Positions 32,809-43,839 of a stretch of DNA of 64,000 bases are shown in pieces. Position 1 is the first letter of the stretch. The number at the start of each line of letters is the position of its first letter. The position numbers and the translations under genes are program-made. This stretch comes from Topomyia yanbarensis (Eukaryota > Arthropoda > Insecta > Diptera > Culicidae): positions 247,985,209 to 248,049,208 of the forward strand of contig NC_080672.1 in assembly GCF_030247195.1 (NCBI RefSeq). Reading direction: 5' to 3'. The notes under the pieces were generated by a model, which saw nothing but the letters and a program-made list of their open reading frames with translations, searched no databases and was not told the DNA's origin.

Positions 32809-34599
32809 CGGCTCATTTTGTTGGGTTATGTCGGTTGGTGTAAAACCTAATTCCGGCGAAGTGATGCCAAAATCACATCAAAAGTTCGGTTATGTTCGGC
32901 TATGTTTGGGTTACGTTCAGCATCTGTGTGCGCTTAGAACGTACTATACCGATAGGAGATGAAACGCACACAAGCGTATCGTTCAGCACCACGTGTTTCA
33001 TTTGTTTTGAAAAATAAAAAGGTGCCAATAGACCTTTCTCGTCCGACCTAACCCCCTTTTGTCTTATTTTTATTCAAAAGACTACACATTTTTAAGAATA
33101 TTGCCGTTGAAATGAGACTATTTAGAGCTATCGTGAAATTTGAAAAATGCAAGAATGTTGAGTATTTTTTTCACCTTTGCAAGAATGGTGGGGCTCAAAA
33201 TGTGTGTTTGGGCAACACTGTTTTGTATATTTTTGCTTGAGTTCCTGGCAACGCGGCAAATGAAGTGGTGAGTCGCGGTACAAAGTTCATTGATTATGTA
33301 AACAAACTAAAGTGAACCTCTCGGTGGAGAACATTGCATGATAATGTTTAACCTCACTTTTTGACAGTTCAGAGAGATTGTTTACATAGTCTTGGATTTT
33401 TTGTTGATTCGATCATAGTATGAGAAACTTGGTTTGGTTCGCTGCCAAATGTTAACACTTTCCAAACAAGGTCGCCAAATGCAAACAAATCGAATTTTCA
33501 TGTTCTCTATTAAAATCCTGGGACAAAACCTGTGGATAGATGTTTTCTTTTTCATTTTTTCTGTTCATTTGATCTCTTGTCTTGCATAGCCACTCTTTCT
33601 TCCTCACATATTTTAAATGGACTGGCTACATTTGACAGTTCCCCCTCACTGCATTTGACGGTTCCCTTTGGCTGCATTTGACAGCTCCCCCTGGCTGCAA
33701 TTGACATTAGGTTTTTTCGTATCCACACGTCACGTCCCAGTTAAAAACTATCTATCTGACCATGTGCATAAACATAACGCAACAATGGATTATGAAGAAT
33801 TTTGATAATGATTTTATAACAAATTATAAAAGGGCCCGGCTGATATAAAAGTCCTAACTAGCAATACACATATTATAAAATGATTATAAAGGATTATTGT
33901 AACTGATTCCAAAAGGATTATAAAGGTAGTGAAATACGTACACAATGAATTAAGGGGAGTGTCTGATGTAAACAATTTGCGCAATCAAACTAAATAAAAC
34001 AGTATTAAATTTTTAAATAGAATTATAATGAATTCGACCAAAACTTCTTTTACCTTTTTCTCAAGGTTTACGTTTGGCAGTGACCCTTTTCAAATGTTTG
34101 GGTAGAATTTAGATTATTTTATCGTTGTTGCGATCAATTTCATTTGGTTTGTTTTGTTCACAATGTTAGTCGCAGAGCATTTTGGTGATCTATGGCAATT
34201 GATGACCTTTACACCCCATACTAGGTCCGCTCCTGTTGCAGTTGTTTCGCCCCGTCCGGCACCGAGTCAACCGATGTCCAGCCTGCACCGCACTCGTCTG
34301 TCGCTATGCCAATGGCAGGTACTTGGATTGAAGGCTAAAATGTCAGCTACGGCTGGTGGTGTTGCTGCAATCGGTTTGCCTTCGGCCACGTTGGACATTC
34401 GGCTAACGGGAATATTCAGCGATTCCAATTCGAAGGAAGCAGCGTCAGTAGCAGACTGCTTCGGTTCAACAATACGCTCCGGTATCGGACGAAGCTAACA
34501 CTCCGGCAGGACGAAGGTTTCAATGAGGGGCTCAGGCATAAGTAGCAGAGTCCTTGCACTTACTGCTTGTCGAGTGAACAATTCCGACGAAACCACTGC

Positions 34600-36144
34600 C
34601 GCTCGCGCCAAGTTTGATCACCGTAATTAGTGCGACGTCAGCGGTATAGTGCCAGGAATAGTCGAGGAGAGTGCCAGGACTGACTTGCCGAGAGCTACAA
34701 GATTAAATAGCAGGGCGTTTTTAAAGTGACCGTAGTATAACGTAGAGGCTTTAGGCAGATGATTTATTCAGCAGAATAAGATAGCAAAATTACCCAAAAC
34801 ATAAGAGCTGGCTGCCGAAGTGAATCCACACACATCGTCACCTACAGAGGCAAGCAATATTGGAACGCAGCGAAATTCCTCACAATGAATTGATCTCGTT
34901 AGATGAAATTCCAGGAAGTACAATTTTCATAGCATAATTTAATCGACCGAAATTGTAGTCCTCAGTCGAGAGAGAGAGAGAGAGAGAGACTGATAGAGTA
35001 GCAGCAGCTAGGAATTTTCTTTCGAAAGATAGCAGCGGTTTCGCGTATCCTGCGCTAAGTAGAGAGCGTTAAGACAGATCTGACCAACGGTTCCGTCCGG
35101 TACCACCATAACACACGGCACCGGCGACACATATATTCACAACATACTAATTACTTATCCTTCAGAAAAAGTAAATAAATTGACTATGAAATCTATCATT
35201 CGCTGCCTAGTTATTTCGTGCCAATTTGAACAAGACAGCAGTTGCAGATAGCTTTATTGCGGTGCCAAAATTAATGCAACTCGGGATATAATATAAGTTT
35301 ACATATAATTTCTCCTCCCTGATATTCTACCAGAATATATAATGCTCTGCATTATTATCACTCCAATCAAATCCTTCTTACTCCTTGTCGTCAGTGCCGA
35401 GCGCTATTTTGCATTTTCCGGCTAAATCAACGACAATGCGATAATCGACGAAACTTTTACTGTAATGGAACTTGAAACCGAATAATAAATGATTGTTTTA
35501 TTCGAAAGCGATAACCTTGTTGTCCTCATGTTTGCAGCTATCATACGCTGGTAGGCATTCTGACCAATGGAAACGTTCTTCGATATGAGCATTGAACGAT
35601 CAAAATCATTATCAACAACTTATCATCGACCGAATTCGTTACCTATAAAGTTCAGGTAAACTTCACCACCTAAAAATGAATAATCAATCGGATCATCTTG
35701 TTAGGAATTAACCCACGAGCAAACAAACAAATGTGTACAAATCCTTATCCATCATCCAGAAAGCAATCGTTTTATAGCCCAATGCTTGATCTTTCGATTC
35801 AGCATATGCCACCGGGTTTTATATCCAGCGCCGATTGGTCAATGTATGAACCAGGTTACCATTGTTCCAATCCTCATCCCTCTTGAGTTGATATTCTTTC
35901 AAAGAGCATCGAAAGTATTCAAGTAATGTAAATTTTAAAAGTCCGTGTAAACAAATCTTAGGTAAACAAGCACACCGAACTGTCAGAAAAGTGAGGTTAT
36001 ACATTTTCACACAATGCTCTATATTTTTGACAGGTATATGAATGAATCATTTCAGCATCAGTGATGCCAGGTCTATTTAAACAATAGCCTGCAGTAAAAG
36101 TCTGCAGATTGCTACACAAATCTTCAATAAATGCGACGTAGAAA
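34600..36144. other. Non-coding interior of copy A
   Basis: Up to about 35260 it matches copy B. Beyond that it has no partner within the window. No coding feature beyond the DnaJ scrap near 35090. Confidence 0.4.
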
Positions 36145-36149
36145 TGTAG

Positions 36150-36551
36150 TGTTGCGGCGCAACGTTATTGTTGTACGCTCCCCTACCCTGCGACTAAAAT
36201 TCCTCTGTAATGTATAGCATCAGCAGGTACAGGCACCTGATAGACATGTGTGTGTTGAAATGAGAAAATTGATGATGTGCATATATTGAAATGTAAACGG
36301 TTCTTAGAATAAAATTATTCAGTTCAAGAAAGACCACCGCCACGGGCGGTTGGTCCGGCAACCCCGTAGATTTTTATTTCTTACCCCGAAATCGACCTTT
36401 CACCCATATCTGGAAGTGACCAGTAAATTCGCCGCGTACTTACGTATTCTTCGTCGATCTGTGCGCTTAAAATGTGGAATATATATCTGGTGTTCCCTCT
36501 CCCGACTATCGTACAACAACACAACGTAGGAACTAATCGCTGGCGCGATCA
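36150..36551 (+). repeat. 5' LTR
   Basis: TGTTGCGGCGCAACG to GCTGGCGCGATCA. Contains TTAGAATAAAATTATTC, a possible polyadenylation region, and an extra 12 bp (GGTGTTCCCTCT) relative to the 3' LTR. Confidence 0.9.
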
Positions 36552-36554
36552 TAA

Positions 36555-36570
36555 TGGTGCCGTGACCAGG
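36555..36570 (+). promoter_or_regulatory. Primer-binding site
   Basis: TGGTGCCGTGACCAGG begins with TGG, complementary to a tRNA 3' CCA, three bases after the LTR. The tRNA was not identified. Confidence 0.7.
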
Positions 36571-36767
36571 ATCAGCAGATACCGGAAACTATAGTGCACA
36601 CCAGAAGCTGCACGATCGAGAGAAGCCGCAAGGATACACATTCGTCAACCAGAATATAAAGCCAACGCCAAAGCCATTGTTCAGCACACATCGTCCAAGT
36701 TTGCCGAAATGTCCCCGCCATTTTGAAAAATGTACTTCAATAGCAGAAGCCTAGTCCTTCATTGTTT

Positions 36768-36980
36768 GGAGCCGAGTCCTCCATCCACGGGAGCTTAGTC
36801 CTCAACCTGTCGGAGCCGAGTCCTCCACCTACCGGAGCCGAGTCCTCCATCCATCGGAGCTTAGTCCTCCATCTACCGGAGCCTAGTCCTCCATCAACCG
36901 GAGTATAGTCCTCCATTGTTCGAAGCCCAGTCCTTCACCTGTCGGAGTCAGTCCTTCACCCATCGGAACCTAGTCTTCCA
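36768..36980 (+). repeat. 22-bp tandem repeat, about nine units
   Basis: Unit GGAGCCGAGTCCTCCACCTA plus CC, with small variations, repeated head to tail inside the LTR element. It could be read as a proline/serine-rich peptide, but no long frame supports this. Confidence 0.85.
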
Positions 36981-37542
36981 ATCACGACCAACTTTATCGT
37001 GCTGAGAACGCAGGCCTCGGACTCGGAGCAGTCAGGCTTGGGTTGCCTCGTGCGTATCAGCGAGCAGCCACCTTGTTCAGGATCGTCTCTCAGCAACATA
37101 ATCGGTTCAAACAATTCGAATTGATGTCCGATAATTTTCATCCACCGTAAACAAATGAAGTAGAAACACAACTGTGCCGCCATACAACTTACCATTGTTC
37201 ACCATGCAGAAATTTAGTTACAACATCCATCAGTAACAACATCGAGAAGTTCTTTCGTCATGTTGCAGCATTTGTCTGAAAATCAAATTGCAGCCGTAAA
37301 TTATTATGGATACAATTATTACCAGCAAAGAGAATCCAGACAGTCCATCGATAAGCTACAGAAACGTTAACATTATAGTCAGTGAATCAAAACTTCGAAG
37401 CTGCTGCAGAAGTAGTAGTAAAATCATTCACGGCGTGCGACGTCCACGACATCCGTCTCACAAGCACTGAAATTTTGCCGTCAATATACTGTAATGAAAT
37501 GTTAGTAGAATAGTAATAAGTTTATATAAAACCGTTGGTTTT

Positions 37543-37552
37543 GGTGGGGGAG
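37543..37552 (+). promoter_or_regulatory. Polypurine tract
   Basis: GGTGGGGGAG directly before the TA and the TGTTG of the 3' LTR; the expected primer for plus-strand synthesis. Confidence 0.7.
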
Positions 37553-37554
37553 TA

Positions 37555-37944
37555 TGTTGCGGCGCAACGTTATTGTTGTACGCTCCCCTACCCTGCGACT
37601 AAAATTCCTCTGTAATGTATAGCATCAGCAGGTACAGGCACCTGATAGACATGTGTGTGTTGAAATGAGAAAATTGATGATGTGCATATATTGAAATGTA
37701 AACGGTTCTTAGAATAAAATTATTCAGTTCAAGAAAGACCACCGCCACGGGCGGTTGGTCCGGCAACCCCGTAGATTTTTATTTCTTACCCCGAAATCGA
37801 CCTTTCACCCATATCTGGAAGTGACCAGTAAATTCGCCGCGTACTTACGTATTCTTCGTCGATCTGTGCGCTTAAAATGTGGAATATATATCTCCCGACT
37901 ATCGTACAACAACACAACGTAGGAACTAATCGCTGGCGCGATCA
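37555..37944 (+). repeat. 3' LTR
   Basis: Identical by eye to the 5' LTR except for a missing 12 bp near 37890. Confidence 0.9.
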
Positions 37945-38328
37945 TGTAGTATGTATATAATTTAAATGATCAAAAATGTTGAAGGCTGGTGTATAAATTG
38001 GCTGGCATAGGCTTTGTTCTGCTAAATATTTGTAATCTGCAAAAGATCTGCAGTGAAAACGCAAAATCTACAGATTTACTAATATATATGCAGATCTGGC
38101 ATCCTTTTAGTATTCCCCACAGGAAATTCATCCAAATGGTGAAAAAATACGGGGAAACAAGGCAAGATAGGTATTCAGAATATGGTGTTAAATGCGCAGC
38201 TTGCACTATTTTTGATTTTTTCAATAGTTAGAGGTACCAAATCATCGCGGCAATAGGAAGTAACGAATTGGGGATAAAAAAGGAAGCATCCTATCATATA
38301 AAATTTTTTGACGAGAAAGGTCTATTTA

Positions 38329-40079
38329 TCAAACGGATCAAAATTCCGTGAAGAGAATCTGTTCATCTGCATGTGCTAACATGCTTACATACAGAGATAC
38401 AATATCTAGGCAATCTGAGATAAGACATTTAAGTTACAAACGATTTTGTCTTGCGCGCCAATAATGCAATGTTTGGTTTTGACGATGAAATAAAAAGAAT
38501 AAGCAGAAACGACGGCAGCTATTTTAGCTACCACTTTGTGACTCTATTCATGTCCTTAACTAGTGCTGGGTGCTCAAATCTGTCATACGAGACGAGCCAC
38601 TACTGATTCAAATAGGCACGCGGCACATTTATTTATGTCTTTTCGTGTTCGATTGACGGCGCTGCCTGAGATTCACGATTGGAAATTTTACCTTTTTTCG
38701 TGAACTTTTCAATTTTACCGATTTTCAAAAGACTGTTTTTATTGCATGGATATTACATTATTACCAATATTTATGTTAGGCGTTTCTGAATCGGTTGGTG
38801 TATAAATGATTAAAATCCATCTAGTAATAGCGGAGTTATAACCATGCAAACCTTACATAGTTTCGTTACATTTTAGATTTTAGAATGACACCTAACCCCA
38901 GATAGTGGAGTAATGAATTAATGATAAAATGTTAGAGTTTCGGAAAATGGCTCCATGAAAACCGCAAAATCTTATATTTACTGTAATTTCATATTTTACT
39001 GCTCATTTTTCTTCAGAAATAATAAAGAAAAAATATGTGGTAAATCGACAGGTTGCACATATTGTGCATCCTCATAAAAAAAATAAAGTCTATTCGTTGA
39101 TTAGCTTTTAGTTATTGCGTTTGCCAATTTTAAAAACGCGCTTTCGAGAGAAACGCTGTAGAAAATAACCCATCCGGTATTTTCCAGCCCCATGTCAGGC
39201 AGCCATTTTGTACTAGCCAACATCTGGCTTTGTTAAAATCAAAACAACCCAATGCTAAAGGATGAAAGGAGTAATACCCCCTAGTATTTTCTCTTGAAAA
39301 TTTGGGTACAAGTAGTTTAGAGAGTATAGACAGCGTACCTTTTTTAAGCACCGAGAGTTCAAAAAATGGGTTTTTGCTTAAATCTACATTTTGAGGGAAT
39401 AATAAATTGTTCAAGCATGGTTTTGTGTAGTATTTAACCAGACCTACAATCTTTACTAGATCACTTGAAATGTACATGTTTTTGGGGCACCATGTTATCT
39501 ATGAATGATATCGCGCCTTTCAGGATAATTGCTCAAAATGCAATATGAAAGTTCAACTCAGATGGGCACATGACAGCCGCTTATATAAATTCGGTGGAAT
39601 ATACCGAGTAATGCTGTTTCCGCCGAACGGACATACAATGTCATTTATTGATCGTAAAACTTCAGCATTTTCGTACTATATCTAGTTAATGAGTTTTTTT
39701 TCCCAATTGTTAGCATACCGATGCAATTTGTGGCATATAATGTATACACGTGAGTTTACTGCAACGTGTTTTGCTTCAATATGGGTTATTAATTCTTATT
39801 GGATATATAAATGAGACGGTGGCAGTATACGAGTGCATATGTCTTTAATGGCAGATTTCATTCAGTGTAGTTACGCAAGCTGCTAGAAAATGTTGAAATA
39901 TTTCACATACGCCTCGCACGTGAAATTAGTGAGGGATTCAGTGATATCAGCATTACGCGTGACTCACGTATTTTTAACGAAAGCGAAAATTTATTAAATA
40001 TTATATGTACATTTTTTATGTTTCTATTATTTTCAAGGTAGTTTCTTAAAAGCACAAACTATGAATCGATTACTGGTAT
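38329..40079. other. Serpin intron/3' flank; no other exon recognised
   Basis: No further serpin last exon is visible here. A minus-strand open frame at 39477-39130 (115 codons) lies in a repeat-like context (GAGAGAAACGCTGTAGAAAA) and has no family features. Confidence 0.45.
39990..39995 (-). promoter_or_regulatory. Candidate polyadenylation signal of the RCM isoform
   Basis: AATAAA on the minus strand, about 85 bases after the stop codon at 40082-40080. Motif only; AT-rich sequence makes chance matches common. Confidence 0.4.
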
Positions 40080-42084
40080 TCAAACCTGACTCATCCGTCC
40101 AATGAAGTATATTTGATCGCCTTGTTTCAGAATGTACATGAATGGATGGTCAACGGTAAAGTAAGGAGTGATTATCATACACCTCATCTGCATGATCATG
40201 CCTGGGAATAACAGGGAAAATAATGTAATACATGTTATGAACTCTAAACTTATTTATCAATTCGATTCGAATGTGTATGAAGGCGAATAGCAGCAGACAC
40301 GATAATATACCAAATGAATTTAGATTAGGAAAATTGATAACGTTTTATAATCACAGGGAGTTGTGAAGATTAGATATTAATGCAATGCAAAATCGTGGAT
40401 CAAGTCAAAAAGTAAATTTTAATGAAGATTCGTTAGTGTGACACCATTGAATATTTTTGGTTCTTAATTTTAAATACATGTCAATCATAGTTATAGTTCT
40501 TCGTGTCTGCCGTGTGACCGATCAGGATTGGTAATTTTTCCAATAAAAATGATTCGTGTCTGTATCTGAATTATACAAACGAATGGACGGTTTGCATGGA
40601 AGGGCGTTACTAGTTGACATGATCTTTTCATGCGCACAACAGCTGCTACAAATGATGAAAATAATTAACTCACTGTTTTAAACATCTCTATTTTTAAATT
40701 GGTGTCAACAACCGCAAACTGTAATGTTACGTTTCTGATGGCATGAATCAAAACAATACAGGAGCATGATCCCAGAAGTTGAATATCATGAAATTCTAAA
40801 AACTTACCAGTGGCGGCTGCAGCTTCTGCCCCTTCTTCATTGACTTCGATGAACGCTTTGTGCACTACATTCGAAACCTTAAGCGGTTCTGCCTGTTCCA
40901 ACATATCACTAAAATCAGCTTGATCAGTGAACATCTTTCCCATGCCGAGCTGTGGATAGATTCATATTATTTTTATGTGACTAGTTGTTATATGATTGCC
41001 ATTTTTACCTTTTCTAGGGTGTCTTTCAGGTCAATATCGAACTCAATTTTAAATTTCGGCAGAAACAGTTCCACTTCTTGGCTATACATTTTCGTTAGCA
41101 TATTGGGAATATCAATGCTAGCCATGTTATCTTCCAATTTGGCCAAACCGTCCCTTTCGTTTGGAAGCAAAATCAGCATACTGACATCACTGTCACTGTA
41201 TGTAAGCTCGAGGGCGGCTAACCCAAGGTCTTCAAAAACACCGTGCTTAAAATGCTTTTTAGTGTTCATCATTGGAACATCCACCGATTCAGTAGCACTA
41301 ATCCAAAACGGCATTGGTCTGGTAACATCGGGATTAAACTGATGTGCCCATGTGCCCTTGAAATGGATAGCATTTACCAACACCATTCGGGTATTCTCAT
41401 CGAGAACATCTGGAGAAATTAAATCCTTGATTTTATCATTGGTTTTTTGCTCGACCCACGAGTTGATTGTTTTTGCGGCTTGGCTATTTTCAGTGAAGTT
41501 AATGTGTTCGGCATCTGATCTGAATTTTTCAACAGCAATATCACGAAATTTTTGTTTCACGGAATACTTCTCCATAATGTACATTTTGTTCGCAGTCTTG
41601 AGACTTTTGTTAGAATCCAAGTTTGCGAGTACGTTGCCATAACTTTCTGCAACTTTTTCCTTTTCTGATGCGGTTCCATATTTCATTGCCGAAAACAGTT
41701 CCTCTGCGGTCGAGCCGGCTGCCCCCATGGCAGCGAAGGATAAACAGGTACTAATAGAAAACGGCGAGATGACAACATTTTTCTTGTCGACGGAAATTAT
41801 TTGCTGGAAATTTTAGGATATTAGAACATTAAACAATTTCTTTATTTGTGCAATGTTCATCGCCGATTTTGATAAGAACATGACTCATCTGTTCAACTTT
41901 GTTATATGCCACACCAAATGTGCCTGCTTACCTTATAAAGCTCCAAGGCAAAATCGTTAGTCTTGCGGACGAACTGGTCATCTACTAGCTTAGCCATTGC
42001 GATGTACTTGGACGGATTTAATATTACCAGGAAAAAGATATTGACAAATAGGAGGTACGGAATACCAAGCACTGGAATCATCAA
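40080..42084 (-). CDS. SRPN10-like: Serpin, SRPN10/Spn42Da-like; common exons plus Arg-Cys-Met last exon
   Basis: Serine protease inhibitor of the serpin fold. Exons on the minus strand: 42084-41932 (51 codons, donor GTAAGC), 41803-41009 (265 codons, acceptor TTTCCAG, donor GTAAAA), 40949-40808 (phase 1, donor GTAAGT) and 40201-40080; total 403 residues, normal for the family. Visible signatures are [45 protein letters not shown] and the hinge [18 protein letters not shown], whose small residues mark an inhibitory serpin. The RCL ends MIMQMR-CM, giving Arg at P1 (trypsin-like targets), then VDHPFMYIL and YFIGRM. Arg-Cys-Met matches the RCM isoform name of Anopheles SRPN10. The N-terminus [20 protein letters not shown] looks like a signal peptide. 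MAKLVDDQF, an internal Met at residue 30, could start a cytosolic form. Confidence 0.9.
40491..40645 (-). CDS. SRPN10-like: Alternative last serpin exon, furin-site loop and HEEL tail
   Basis: A second terminal exon lies in the intron between the hinge exon and the RCM exon. Acceptor CATTTGTAG, then CA completes an alanine codon with the G of the hinge exon, followed by 50 codons and TAA at 40493-40491. The peptide starts [15 protein letters not shown], continues [11 protein letters not shown] and [11 protein letters not shown] (serpin C-terminal strands) and ends HGRHEEL. RMKR fits the R-x-K/R-R site of furin-type proprotein convertases. HEEL is a KDEL-type ER-retention signal. Drosophila Spn42Da (Spn4A) is known to pair a furin-site RCL with HDEL and to inhibit furin, and Anopheles SRPN10 has a KRAL isoform. 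With the signal peptide this predicts a secretory-pathway convertase inhibitor. It is shorter than 60 codons and easily missed. Confidence 0.85.
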
Positions 42085-42125
42085 AAATCACAATCTACTA
42101 AAGTTGAACAGTTAATATTGAATGA

Positions 42126-42133
42126 CTTTTATA
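42126..42133 (-). promoter_or_regulatory. TATA box upstream of the serpin start
   Basis: TATAAAAG on the minus strand, 42 bases before the ATG at 42084, with possible initiator sequences (TTCAATATT, GTTCAAC) between. Consistent with a short 5' UTR and translation from 42084 or 42081. Confidence 0.6.
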
Positions 42134-42366
42134 TCGATACTACTACAGCAGTGTATTTTCAGGCTAAACCTGTGTGCTTACTTTATGCAAGTATTTGATA
42201 CTCACGCAGTTATGAAAGATAATAATTATTCACCACACCGGCTACTACGTTGTATTAGTTGAACCTGGAATCTACATTATGTAGTCTTCCGATATGTAAA
42301 CAAAATTCCGAGGAGTATCGTTAACCGGCATCTATAACATAAATTGCCAAAAGTGTTTATACTTAC

Positions 42367-42435
42367 TCATTGGATTGAGGCTGTGATACACATGATCAAA
42401 ATTATACAAAATGAGCTGCTTAGCTGTAGTTTCAT
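42367..42435 (-). other. Candidate alternative first exon with leader-like peptide
   Basis: Minus strand: ATG at 42435 opens MKLQLSSSFCIILIMCITAS-IQ, a good signal-peptide-like sequence, then TGA immediately before a strong donor GTAAGTAT. A TATA-like box lies 50 bases upstream. It may be a first exon of the serpin whose short ORF is closed by TGA at the splice junction (an upstream ORF), a broken secretory leader, or unrelated. In the first case translation would start at the downstream MAKLVDD. Confidence 0.4.
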
Positions 42436-42483
42436 GTTAATATTTTTTTTTGAGTTGCTATTTATGCTCTACACAAAGAACTT

Positions 42484-42491
42484 TATTTATA
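42484..42491 (-). promoter_or_regulatory. Second TATA-like box
   Basis: TATAAATA on the minus strand, 49 bases before the ATG at 42435. With the box at 42126 it suggests two alternative promoters about 350 bp apart. Confidence 0.4.
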
Positions 42492-42494
42492 TCC

Positions 42495-43573
42495 TTGACC
42501 TGATATACAGTCCTGTACTGACAGATTCGTAACCAATAAAACAAAAAATTACAAATTAAATAATTTAGATGTTAGTCATCGATCACATAGGTTTTTTTTT
42601 CTATTTCCCTCTCTCTTGCTGTAAAGTTTATGCACTGAATAAAATCGGTCTATCCATGCATACACTGCAGAAATATTTCGTGGTAAAGATACACTGAGAA
42701 AATTAAACAATGTCACGCTATTGGCGATTCTACGTTGAAACCGCTCACAGATAGCACTGGAAGGAAAGTGTTGTTGATTTTATTCTGTTCTGTCATAGTG
42801 CATATATTTTCTGTAAACATTGGTAAAAAATGACTTAAACACGAAATTACCGATTAATTTGTTGATAATTGTTTATGAAAATGGAGGAAAATCATCATTT
42901 TATCAGATGATGAGTAAACATCTTGCGAAAAAAGTGTAAAACATAGTGGTTTTTAATATTATTCGCAGAGCTATATGCGCGCTGTTTCGAAATGTAATTT
43001 GTTGAGCACCGTAGCCGCCGCAACAGCATTTCCCGTTCGTCCTAAGTTAAGCTAAACCTTCATGAGATGGTGTAAATTCATGAAACTCTCCAGATCACGC
43101 GAGGAAAGAATATATCCGTCTAATAGGAAAGTGTCAGCTTTGTATCATGCACAGCCGATCCTTCTCTCCGATAGTCTTCACTGAATCTCCTACGTAGTTC
43201 AAAATATAAAGGAGTTTGACATTGGTGCTGATTGGGTCTCGGTTTCGAGTTGGAACTTTATTTATGGAACGATTTTTTATAACCACAATAATACCCCGAT
43301 TACATTTCGAAGAAATGTATGAGTGAAATAGTTGCAAATGGCTGTAATTTCAGAATAATTGCAAATAAAACTAAATTTCTTACTCGTTTCATTGATATTT
43401 TGGCAGTGGTAAGCTTTTTCCGAGAAGATAATGAAGATTTTGTTGTAAGCTACGACTCACTTACGGGTGAAAAAAAGCAAACTGTATCACTTTGCCAGTT
43501 CATGAGATGAATCATAGGTGTCGCATGACTAATTTTGGCTTTGCCGCAAATCGCCAATCATCACGTAGAAAAC
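42495..43573. other. No gene seen; upstream flank of the serpin
   Basis: AT-rich. No supported coding or repeat feature. Confidence 0.45.
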
Positions 43574-43577
43574 TATT

Positions 43578-43670
43578 CTCGACAAACATATGATTACGGC
43601 TTAAAAGCCAACTGTCACAATCCACTTTGAATGGAAATTCCGGACAAACCGTAATCATATGTTTGTCGAG
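43578..43670. mobile_element. 93-bp MITE with CTCGACAAACATATGATTAC ends
   Basis: The first 22 bases recur exactly inverted at the right end. TATT occurs on both sides (43574-43577 and 43671-43674), a candidate 4-bp TSD. The interior has AAAGCCAACTGTCACAATCC and GGAAATTCCGGACAAACCG. Confidence 0.75.
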
Positions 43671-43839
43671 TATTGAATTAATTGGGACATTAAATGAGAA
43701 AAAAATCTTGTTTTATTACATAGGGTGATGAGCCTATTTGCGCCATGTTTCTATTATCACCCTACCCATTTGAAGCCGTTGGTTGGAGCCTACATCGATA
43801 AAGCTGATTTTCGTGATCACAACAATATTTTTTTTTCAA

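Larger units (their letters stand above)
36150..37944 (+). mobile_element. Short non-coding LTR retrotransposon (TRIM-like, BEL/Pao-like)
   Basis: Two LTRs of 402 and 390 bp bound a 1.0-kb interior without gag or pol. The 5-bp TSD TGTAG lies at 36145-36149 and 37945-37949. LTRs start TGTTG and end ATCA. The primer-binding-like site TGGTGCCGTGACCAGG follows the 5' LTR and a purine-rich tract precedes the 3' LTR. By eye the LTRs differ only by a 12-bp indel, so the insertion is recent. It must have used proteins of another element. The BEL/Pao affinity rests on the 5-bp TSD and the primer site and is tentative. Confidence 0.9.
33025..38328. mobile_element. 5.3-kb repeat copy A with AATAGACCTTTCTCGTC ends
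   Basis: AATAGACCTTTCTCGTC at 33025 recurs inverted at 38312-38328. The left 2.2 kb is highly similar to copy B (48332 onwards). TA next to GACC at both ends could be the target duplication, but this is not certain. Inside: a TTTGACAG-rich block (33630-33710), a moderately GC-rich stretch with the frame PHTRSAPVAVVSPRPAPSQP (34210), a GA run (34969-34989), and at 35087 a remnant of the DnaJ-like segment found whole in copy B. A short LTR element is inserted at 36150-37944. No transposase is seen. Confidence 0.6.

Noticed and set aside
34154..34498. 114-codon frame in copy A as a gene
   Set aside because: In copy B the same stretch has indels and a different frame, so it is not under coding constraint, although it may derive from a host exon.
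36768..36980. Regular 22-bp repeats reminiscent of a CRISPR array
   Set aside because: Units are contiguous without spacers, sit inside an LTR element, and the genome is eukaryotic.
39130..39477. 115-codon minus-strand frame near the serpin last exons
   Set aside because: No serpin or other family features and it lies in repeat-like sequence; not an RCL exon.
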